A stretch of DNA of 19,095 nucleotides from DASZCR01 sp035942915 (lineage in GTDB: Bacteria > Acidobacteriota > Blastocatellia > Pyrinomonadales > Pyrinomonadaceae), in contig DASZCR010000216.1 in assembly GCA_035942915.1 (NCBI GenBank), forward strand, positions 1-19,095, given 5' to 3'. The notes under the pieces are model-generated. The model saw nothing but the letters and a program-made list of their open reading frames with translations, made no database searches and had not been told where the DNA came from. Position numbers and translations under genes: made by a program. How positions within the stretch are numbered: the first letter of the stretch is position 1; the number at the start of each line of letters is the position of its first letter. This document shows positions 8,632 through 14,225 of the stretch, piece by piece.

Positions 8632-9159
8632 ATGGAGGAGATTGGAGTGGCGGAGACGCGCGACGTGCGGCCGCCCGTCACGCTCCGCCCCGTGACGACG
8701 CAGGACAGGGAATTTCTGGTTAAAGTCTACGCCAGCACGCGCGCCGACGAGATGGCGCTCGTTGATTGGGACGAGGCGACGAAGGACGCCTTCGTGCGCC
8801 AGCAGTTCGAGGCGCAGCACCAGCAATACTCTGCGCGTTACCCGGACGCGCGTTACCAGATTGTCCTCTACGCGGGCGAGCCGGCCGGGCGCATCTGGGT
8901 CGGCGAGGACGAGACGCAAATCAGGTTGCTCGATATCGCGCTGCTACCTGAATACCGGAACAGAAGGGTCGGCGCGGCGCTGCTCGCCGACCTTCTCGAA
9001 GAGGCCGCGCGGGCGCGCAAGCCGCTCCGCCACATGGTCTTCAAATTCAACCCTGATGCGACGCGCTTCTACGAGCGCCTCGGCTTCCGGCCAATAGAAG
9101 ACGTCGGCGCTTATATCCACATGGAGTACCTGCCGGACGAGGGACAAGGTGAGACTTAA
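8632..9159 (+). CDS. GNAT-family N-acetyltransferase
   Basis: A 175-residue protein with the GNAT fold pattern. It begins with a beta strand (VTLRPVTTQDREFLVKVY), has a central strand pair (YQIVLYAGEPAGRIWVGEDE), and then motif A, IRLLDIALLPEYRNRRVGAA, whose RRVGAA is the acetyl-CoA pyrophosphate-binding loop (usual form Q/RxxGxG/A). The C-terminal part, FKFNPDATRFYERLGFRPIE, is the standard motif B (N..A..FYE+LGF). It should transfer an acetyl group from acetyl-CoA to an amine; the substrate cannot be read from sequence. The ATG follows AGGAGA with a 7-nt spacer. It sits downstream of the exported DUF6916-like gene, and its stop overlaps the stop of the convergent DUF6916-like gene, which suggests a compact functional block. 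Confidence 0.88.
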   Translation: MEEIGVAETRDVRPPVTLRPVTTQDREFLVKVYASTRADEMALVDWDEATKDAFVRQQFEAQHQQYSARYPDARYQIVLYAGEPAGRIWVGEDETQIRLLDIALLPEYRNRRVGAALLADLLEEAARARKPLRHMVFKFNPDATRFYERLGFRPIEDVGAYIHMEYLPDEGQGET

Positions 9160-9461
9160 TGGGTCTGGCGGTTGAAGATGACTTCATAGTAGAAACCGTC
9201 TGTGTGGCGTCGAATGGGAACGATAAAGAGGTCGAAGGAACCAATCTGCGGGTGCTCGAAGTTGTAGATGCGCTGCTGAAAGAGTGTTTCGGTCGGGCCG
9301 CGAAAGATGAGCGAGAAGCAGTCGCCCTGTCCTTCCTTTTCGACCGGCCCGCTCGACACTTCGACCAACTCCAATTCGCTGTCCTGCCCCGGCTCCGCGT
9401 GGAGCACAAACTTCGTATTCAACAGGCGGGCAAACGTCTCCTCGTTGAGACTCTCAAGCAT
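9156..9461 (-). CDS. DUF6916-like protein, cytoplasmic paralogue
   Basis: A 101-residue protein starting MLESLNEETFARLLNTKF. It aligns over its whole length with the mature part of the Tat-exported protein at 8116-8592 (TKF.L....DSELELVEV, FSLIFRGP, QRIYNFEHPQIGSFDLFIVP, FYYEVIFN) but has no signal peptide. The frame is open upstream to a GTG at 9524 that would begin 1 nt after the receiver gene. I prefer the ATG at 9461 because AGAAAGGA precedes it and because homology starts there. Its stop shares TTAA (9156-9159) with the stop of the convergent acetyltransferase. Function unknown; co-transcription with the receiver gene is likely. Confidence 0.8.
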   Translation of the reverse strand: MLESLNEETFARLLNTKFVLHAEPGQDSELELVEVSSGPVEKEGQGDCFSLIFRGPTETLFQQRIYNFEHPQIGSFDLFIVPIRRHTDGFYYEVIFNRQTH

Positions 9462-9525
9462 CCCTGTTTTAGTCCTTTCTGGAATCTTTACTTCGGCGCG
9501 TGGAAAACGGCGGGACTTTAACACA

Positions 9526-9966
9526 CTAACTGAACGGGAGGAAACTCCTGATGAGGTCGTGGAGACGGTCGAAGTCGATAGGCTTGGTCAGGTAGCCGTC
9601 GAAGCCTGCATCGTAGGCGGCACGGCGGAAGCCTTCGGTGGCGAAGGCCGTGACGGCGATGATGGGGATGCCCTGCACGTGCGGCTGGTCTTTAATCTGG
9701 CGCGTCGCGCCGAGGCCGTCGAGTCCGGGCATGCCGATGTCCATCAGAATCAGGTCGGGCTGCGAGATGGAAGCGACGCGCACGGCCTCCTCGCCGTTTG
9801 AAGCCGTCACCACCCTGTAGCCACACTTCTGCAAGTCCAGACTTATCAGGACGAGGTTGTCTATCACATCGTCAACGACGAGCACCAGATAGTCCTTCTT
9901 GGTGATTTCGCTGGTGTCGATGTCTTCGTGGTCGAGTTGCCGTTTCGTGGGCAGACCTTCGTTCAT
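9526..9966 (-). CDS. Stand-alone response-regulator receiver protein (CheY-like)
   Basis: A 146-residue protein with one receiver domain (about 26-144) and no output domain. All catalytic positions are visible: acidic pair D32-D33 in LVLVVDDV, phospho-acceptor D76 in LILMDIGMPG, T106 in IIAVTAFA, and K128 in YLTKPID. This resembles the CheY/DivK type that relays phosphate from a hybrid or separate histidine kinase to a partner protein. No kinase is encoded in the window. The start is uncertain. The frame is open to a TTG at 10026 (166 residues) just after an in-frame stop; the ATG at 9966 is the simplest choice, although its ribosome binding site is weak. The DUF6916-like gene follows on the same strand. 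Confidence 0.87.
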   Translation of the reverse strand: MNEGLPTKRQLDHEDIDTSEITKKDYLVLVVDDVIDNLVLISLDLQKCGYRVVTASNGEEAVRVASISQPDLILMDIGMPGLDGLGATRQIKDQPHVQGIPIIAVTAFATEGFRRAAYDAGFDGYLTKPIDFDRLHDLIRSFLPFS

Positions 9967-10047
9967 CCGGAATGTCTCGTGTGACAGCAGCAGAAGTTTC
10001 TCTTCGGCGAGGCGGCGCGTCGGCAATAATAATACAACTCAGCGCCC

Positions 10048-10068
10048 CTCCGGCCGCGAAGGCCGGAG
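10048..10068. other. Perfect 8-bp hairpin upstream of the receiver gene
   Basis: CTCCGGCC and GGCCGGAG flank a GCGAA loop, giving a very stable, perfectly paired stem. On the minus strand it lies in the leader between the lmo0937-type gene and the receiver gene, with no T-run next to it. It may be a processing or attenuation structure. Confidence 0.4.
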
Positions 10069-10089
10069 AAGCGCCGACGTTGTGGACAA

Positions 10090-10113
10090 GCCTTGACCAA
10101 AGCTGGTCAGGCC
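10090..10113. terminator. Imperfect hairpin, possible terminator
   Basis: GCCTTGACC pairs with GGTCAGGC (one bulged T) around a 6-nt loop. TTTT lies just after it on the plus strand, and TTGTCC follows on the minus strand. It lies 116-139 nt past the stop of the lmo0937-type gene, so it could end that transcript. Evidence is weak. Confidence 0.3.
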
Positions 10114-10228
10114 TTTTGAGGCGACTGTCCGAGCGCCTCGACGGGCATCCGGACGAGAGGCCGAGTCCTCTTCAACTCTCTTCGGTCGTCGCTGTTACGA
10201 CGAGGTCTCAATGTCCCCTTCAGCGGGG

Positions 10229-10375
10229 CTAGACCGTGCGGCGTCCGGTCAGAAGGTTGATAACAAGAATCACGAGCGCAACGACGAGCAGCAGGTGAAT
10301 GAGCGAGCCGCCCACACTACCGATAACGCCGAGAAGCCACAAGACCAAAAGAACCACGAGAATCGTCCACAACAT
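10229..10375 (-). CDS. lmo0937-family small membrane protein
   Basis: A 48-residue protein starting MLWTILVVLLVLWLLGVIGS and ending NLLTGRRTV. It is almost entirely two hydrophobic helices (about 1-18 and 24-43) joined by a glycine turn (GSVGGS), with a short positive tail (GRR) that should face the cytoplasm. This is the pattern annotated as the lmo0937 family (DUF5670) of tiny inner-membrane proteins, whose function is not established. The frame continues upstream, but the ATG at 10375 follows a strong AGGAGG and matches the family length. A sigma-54 promoter consensus lies 62-78 nt upstream, so expression is probably stress- or signal-activated and dependent on an enhancer-binding protein. 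Confidence 0.82.
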   Translation of the reverse strand: MLWTILVVLLVLWLLGVIGSVGGSLIHLLLVVALVILVINLLTGRRTV

Positions 10376-10436
10376 AACTTTTCCTCCTGTAAGTTCCGTT
10401 TCCTTTAGTTTCCCGAAAAGCCCTGACACTCCATTG

Positions 10437-10453
10437 AGCAACGTCCGTGCCAA
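10437..10453 (-). promoter_or_regulatory. Sigma-54 (RpoN) -24/-12 promoter
   Basis: On the minus strand the site reads TTGGCACGGACGTTGCT. It matches the RpoN consensus (TTGGCACG-N4-TTGCW) at every fixed position, with GG and GC separated by exactly 10 nt. A transcript would start about 11-12 nt downstream of the -12 element, leaving a leader of about 50 nt before the lmo0937-type gene and its AGGAGG. It lies in non-coding DNA, which makes a chance match less likely. Confidence 0.75.
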
Positions 10454-10683
10454 CAAACGCCTACGAAGCCTCAAGGACGCTGCTAACTCCTTTAAATCTC
10501 GCCTTTAAGAGCAGCGCGGCGGCCTCCTAAGGCGCTTTGGCCGACGCGTCTCGCGGCTCTTTTTGTATGGAAATGCTTCGCTTTTGGGAGCCTCTTTGTG
10601 CGTCGATTCAGGCCACTGGCGCAGCGTCAAAACGAATCGCCGCCGGGCGTCGCAGGAGAGGTGCGCCGGACTGATAATCTCTC

Positions 10684-10711
10684 TTGACTTTTGCGCGCTA
10701 TCAGATAGAGT
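10684..10711 (+). promoter_or_regulatory. Weak candidate promoter for the metalloprotease gene
   Basis: TTGACT (five of six -35 positions) is followed after 16 nt by TAGAGT (four of six -10 positions). It would give a leader of about 110 nt before the ATG at 10828. Only a consensus match supports it. Confidence 0.25.
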
Positions 10712-10827
10712 CGCCCGACCACCAATATCTCGTAGGCTCTTTTTATTTAAACCACGCGCGCTCGCTCCCCGTAATATCGTCAACGCTTCGGCAGACAACG
10801 TCGGCGGATTAACTACTCAAAGCTCAC

Positions 10828-13437
10828 ATGAATTACACTCAAGCCAAACTACGCCCCTCTTCTTTCTTCTTTGCAGATGCGACGCGGCGGCTTCTAAGGC
10901 GCTCGTCCGTGCTCCTTCTGTTAACGATGCTGCTCGCTGCCGGCGCAACGCGCGCGCAGGAGAAGCGGCAGCCGCCGCAGCAGCCGGACAAAAGTTTCAA
11001 GGCGCAGACGGCCGGGCTGCAAAAAATCGACGGCTTCATGCCGCTCTACTGGAACGCCAACGAGGGGCGGCTGCTGTTGGAGATTTCGCGCTGGAACACG
11101 GAATTGCTCTACCAGATTTCGCTGCCCGTCGGCGTCGGCTCGAACCCCATCGGACTCGACCGCGCGCAACTCGGCGATACGCACGTCGTCTTCTTCGAGC
11201 GGACGGGGCCGCGCGTCCTGATGATTGAGCCGAACTATCGCTTCCGTGCGCTGAGCACAAACGCGGCCGAGCGGCGTGCGGTCGAGGAATCGTTTGCGCG
11301 CTCGGTGCTCTGGGGCTTCGAGGTCATCGCCTCGGAAGGCGAACGCGTGCTCGTCGATGCGACAGCCTTCTTCCTGCGCGACGCGCACAACGTCGCAGAC
11401 CGTCTGCGAGAGACCCAACAGGGACGCTTTCAACTCGACACCTCGCGCAGCGCGCTCTACCTGTCGCGCACCAAAGGCTTCCCGCTCAACACGGAGGTCG
11501 AGGCGACCATCACGCTCACGTCGGACGAACCCGGCCCGCTCGTGCGCGAAACCGTCCCGGCCGCGCGCTCCATCACCGTCCGCCAGCACCATTCATTCGT
11601 CCAACTGCCCGATGCGAATTATCGTCCGCGCCGTCTCGACCCGCGCGTCGGCGTCTTCGCCGTAGACCTCTACGACTACGCGACGCCGCTCACAGAGCCG
11701 CTTGAGAAGCACTGGATTGTGCGCCACCGTCTGGAGAAGAAAGACCCTTCGGCGGCCGTCTCCGACCCGGTTAAGCCGATTATCTACTACGTTGACGCGG
11801 GCGCGCCGGAACCCGTCCGCAGCGCGCTCATCGAGGGCGCGGCGTGGTGGAATCAGGCCTTCGAGGCCGCAGGCTTTCGCAACGCCTTTCAGGTCAGAGT
11901 GCTGCCGCCCGACGTTGACCCGATGGACGTGCGCTACAACATCATCAACTGGGTGCATCGCTCGACGCGCGGCTGGTCTATCGGCAGCAGCGTCATTGAC
12001 CCGCGCACCGGAGAGGTCATCAAAGGCGACGTGACGCTCGACTCGCAGCGCGCGCGTCAGGACTTTCTCATCGGGACGGGACTCGTTCCCTCCTACGCGC
12101 GCAACTCCCGGACGCACAACGGCGCGCAGACGGCCTGCGACTTCGGACACCTGCCCGACGCCGGTTATCTCTCGGCCGCAGACACGCCCGACGAGATGGC
12201 CGCGATGACGCTGGCTCGCATCCGTCAACTCTCCGCGCACGAGGTCGGCCACACGCTCGGACTCGCGCACAACTTCGCGGCCAGCACCTACGGGCGCGCG
12301 TCCGTGATGGACTACCCTGCCCCTCTGGTTGAAATCAGGAACGGGCAACTCGACCTGTCGCGCGCCTACGCCGTCGGCATCGGCGCTTACGACAAGTTCG
12401 CCATCCGTTATGCCTACGCGCAGTTTCCGCCGGGCACGGACGAGGCTGCGGAACTCGAAAAAATCTTGCGCGAAGGAGTCGCGGGCGGCATGCTCTTCAT
12501 CTCCGATTTGGACGCCCGCCCGCCCGGCGCGGCGCACCCGCTCGCCAATCTCTGGGACAACGGCGGCGACCCCATCGAGATGCTCAAGCACGAGATGGAA
12601 GTGCGACGCATCGGGATACGCCAGTTCGGCCTGCGTAACATCCCGCGCGGCACGCCGCTCTCGCTGCTCGAAAGCAAATTCCTGCCCCTCTACCTGCACC
12701 ACCGTTATCAGTTACAGGCCGCCGTCAAATCGCTCGGCGGCGTCTACTACAGTTACGCCGTGCGGACAGAGGACGGCGCATCGCCCGCGCAGGTTCAGGA
12801 GATTGTCCCTGCGCGCCGGCAGCGCGAGGCGCTCGATGCAGTGCTCTCGACGCTCAGGACTGAGGAGTTGTTGATACCGCCGCGCATCCTCTCGCTCATC
12901 ACGCCGCGCGCCTTCGGCTACGAAGGCGGCACGCAGGAGCTTTTCGCGAAACGCACTGCGCCGGTTTTCGACCCCGTCGGCGCAGCCACCATCGCCGCCG
13001 ACCTCGCCCTCACAGACCTGCTCCAACACCAGCGCGCCGCGCGGCTCATCGAGTTTCACGCGCGCGACGCGGCGAACCCCGATTTCAGGGAAGTGACGAA
13101 CGCGCTCGTCCGTCAGGTCTGGCACACGGGCGCCACCGGCGACGACTACGCAGGCGCGGTCACGCGCGCCGTGCAGAGCCTGCTTGTGACGCGTTTGATG
13201 GACGTGGCCGCCAACGCGGAGGCCGCGCCGCAGGTACGCGCCGTCGCCACGCAAACCCTGCGCGACCTCAGCGCATGGCTCAGACAGTCGAACGCGACTG
13301 CCCCTCAGCTATCCGCACATCAACAAGCGACCATCGAAGATATCGAACGCTTCATCAACCGACCCGACGCGCCGCGCCAGCGCACACCGCCGCTGCCACG
13401 CCCGCCCGGCGACCCCATCGGCGCGGGACGACAGTGA
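10828..13437 (+). CDS. Secreted zinc-dependent metalloprotease, DUF5117/DUF4953 (metzincin) type
   Basis: An 869-residue protein with a signal peptide (basic RRLLRR, then SSVLLLLTMLLAAGATRAQ), so periplasmic or secreted. Residues about 90-290 fit the DUF5117 region (GFMPLYWNANEGRLLLEI, LYQISLPVGVGSNPIGLDR). The catalytic region carries the extended zinc motif HEVGHTLGLAHN, with H471, E472, H475 and H481 as ligands and general base, followed by the Met-turn SVMDY (M494), the hallmark of metzincins. The segment GWSIGSSVIDPRTGEVIKGD about 85 residues before the motif is typical of DUF4953 proteins. A helical C-terminal region ends in a proline-rich tail (RQRTPPLPRPPGDP). Family substrates are not established. 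No clear ribosome binding site precedes the ATG; it is chosen because it gives a proper signal-peptide n-region. The gene stands alone, 110 bp before pncA. Confidence 0.88.
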   Translation: MNYTQAKLRPSSFFFADATRRLLRRSSVLLLLTMLLAAGATRAQEKRQPPQQPDKSFKAQTAGLQKIDGFMPLYWNANEGRLLLEISRWNTELLYQISLPVGVGSNPIGLDRAQLGDTHVVFFERTGPRVLMIEPNYRFRALSTNAAERRAVEESFARSVLWGFEVIASEGERVLVDATAFFLRDAHNVADRLRETQQGRFQLDTSRSALYLSRTKGFPLNTEVEATITLTSDEPGPLVRETVPAARSITVRQHHSFVQLPDANYRPRRLDPRVGVFAVDLYDYATPLTEPLEKHWIVRHRLEKKDPSAAVSDPVKPIIYYVDAGAPEPVRSALIEGAAWWNQAFEAAGFRNAFQVRVLPPDVDPMDVRYNIINWVHRSTRGWSIGSSVIDPRTGEVIKGDVTLDSQRARQDFLIGTGLVPSYARNSRTHNGAQTACDFGHLPDAGYLSAADTPDEMAAMTLARIRQLSAHEVGHTLGLAHNFAASTYGRASVMDYPAPLVEIRNGQLDLSRAYAVGIGAYDKFAIRYAYAQFPPGTDEAAELEKILREGVAGGMLFISDLDARPPGAAHPLANLWDNGGDPIEMLKHEMEVRRIGIRQFGLRNIPRGTPLSLLESKFLPLYLHHRYQLQAAVKSLGGVYYSYAVRTEDGASPAQVQEIVPARRQREALDAVLSTLRTEELLIPPRILSLITPRAFGYEGGTQELFAKRTAPVFDPVGAATIAADLALTDLLQHQRAARLIEFHARDAANPDFREVTNALVRQVWHTGATGDDYAGAVTRAVQSLLVTRLMDVAANAEAAPQVRAVATQTLRDLSAWLRQSNATAPQLSAHQQATIEDIERFINRPDAPRQRTPPLPRPPGDPIGAGRQ

Positions 13438-13446
13438 GCGCCTCTG

Positions 13447-13474
13447 TGGACGGTTCAAACTGAGGGTGTAAAAT
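13447..13474 (+). promoter_or_regulatory. Candidate pncA promoter
   Basis: TGGACG (four of six -35 positions) and TAAAAT (five of six -10 positions) are separated by 16 nt, just after the protease stop. The implied start, near 13481, places the 11-bp hairpin at the very 5' end of the transcript. Confidence 0.4.
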
Positions 13475-13477
13475 AGC

Positions 13478-13516
13478 GGCGACGCGGCGAGACGGAAACC
13501 ACCTTGCCGCGTCGCC
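13478..13516 (+). other. Perfect 11-bp stem-loop in the pncA leader
   Basis: GGCGACGCGGC pairs perfectly with GCCGCGTCGCC around a 17-nt loop. It lies between the protease stop and the pncA start. No T-run follows (TGTCATC), so it is a poor intrinsic terminator; a 5' stabilising or regulatory hairpin is equally possible. Confidence 0.45.
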
Positions 13517-13547
13517 TGTCATCTCTCCAGAGAGGATAGCTATACGC

Positions 13548-14105
13548 ATGACCACAGATGAACCGAAGCGCGCGCTGCTCGTCGTCGATGTGCAGAACGA
13601 CTTCTGCCCCGGCGGCGCGCTCGGCGTCGCAGGCGGCGATGAAGTCGTCGCGCCGCTCAACAATTTGATTGACGAATTCCTCGCGCGCGGCGAGTTGGTC
13701 GTCAAGAGCCGCGACTGGCATCCCTCACGCACGAAGCACTTTCAGGCATACGGCGGAACGTGGCCTGTTCACTGCGTCCAGCACACGCACGGCGCAGAGT
13801 TCCACGAAGGACTCAAGGACGACCCGCGCATCGTCGTCGTCTCCAAAGGCACGGGTGACGAGGACAGCTATTCGGCCTTCGACGGCACAGACCTGCTCTC
13901 GCTCCTGCACGAGCGCGGCGTCGAAGAGGTCTGGGTCGGCGGCCTCGCCACAGACTACTGCGTCAAGAACACCGTCCTCGACGCCCTGCGCTCCGGCTTC
14001 CGCGTCGTCGCCATCGAAGACGCCATGCGCGCCGTCAACCTCCAACCCGACGACGGCCAATGCGCCCTCGAAGAGATGCGCGCCGCAGGAGCGGCAATCA
14101 TCTGA
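13548..14105 (+). CDS. pncA: Nicotinamidase
   Basis: A 185-residue cytoplasmic hydrolase that converts nicotinamide to nicotinate and ammonia, the entry step of the deamidating NAD salvage route. The cysteine-hydrolase triad is visible: D14 (LLVVDVQNDFCPGG), K100 (VVVSKGTG) and C138 (GLATDYCVKNT). Metal ligands fit D56 and H58 (SRDWHP) plus H75 (GTWPVHCVQHT). The GLATDYCVKNTVLDAL segment is the most diagnostic for nicotinamidase within the isochorismatase superfamily. Length is normal for the family. AGAGAGG lies about 14 nt before the ATG. The next gene on the same strand is pncB, the following enzyme in the pathway, which strengthens the assignment. Confidence 0.93.
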   Translation: MTTDEPKRALLVVDVQNDFCPGGALGVAGGDEVVAPLNNLIDEFLARGELVVKSRDWHPSRTKHFQAYGGTWPVHCVQHTHGAEFHEGLKDDPRIVVVSKGTGDEDSYSAFDGTDLLSLLHERGVEEVWVGGLATDYCVKNTVLDALRSGFRVVAIEDAMRAVNLQPDDGQCALEEMRAAGAAII

Positions 14106-14108
14106 AAG

Positions 14109-14217
14109 TGATAGGTGATGGGTGATGGGTGATAGGATAAGAAACAGCTTTACTCTTATCACCTATCACCCATCACTCCTCTCCTATCACCTATCACCTA
14201 TCACTCCTTTCCTATCA
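14109..14217 (+). repeat. Heptamer tandem repeats forming a long hairpin between pncA and pncB
   Basis: The left arm (14109-14136) is four 7-bp units: TGATAGG, TGATGGG, TGATGGG, TGATAGG. The right arm (14162-14217) is eight 7-bp units in strict register, with CCTATCA five times, CCCATCA once and two diverged units (CTCCTCT, CTCCTTT). The arms are inverted relative to each other. Units 14122-14136 pair perfectly with 14162-14176, and inside them GATAAGA pairs with TCTTATC around an 11-nt loop. The outermost AAGTGATAGG (14106-14115) and CCTATCACTT (14211-14220) are also perfect complements. The array fills practically the whole gap. It is not CRISPR: there are no spacers. Confidence 0.9.
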
Positions 14218-14225
14218 CTTGAATC

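Larger units (their letters stand above)
10376..10827. other. Intergenic region with promoters and inverted structure
   Basis: A 452-bp gap between the lmo0937-type gene (minus) and the metalloprotease gene (plus). It holds the sigma-54 promoter near its left end. At 10509-10564 there is a GC-rich imperfect inverted structure ending in TCTTTTT on the plus strand. A 22-bp segment (10515-10536) recurs almost exactly in the signal-peptide coding region of the next gene (10883-10903). A candidate protease promoter lies at 10684-10711. No convincing coding sequence is seen; the long frames here lack family features. Confidence 0.5.

Noticed and set aside
10563..11228. 221-codon plus-strand frame starting in the gap before the metalloprotease
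   Set aside because: It overlaps the protease gene in another frame and becomes alanine/arginine-rich there; the non-overlapping part has no motif or ribosome binding site.
11593..12702. 369-codon minus-strand frame inside the metalloprotease gene
   Set aside because: It overlaps the zinc-motif coding region of a convincing protease and has no recognisable protein features.
14106..14220. Heptamer array considered as CRISPR or as transposon ends
   Set aside because: There are no unique spacers of CRISPR length between units, no transposase gene, and no target-site duplication beyond the hairpin itself.
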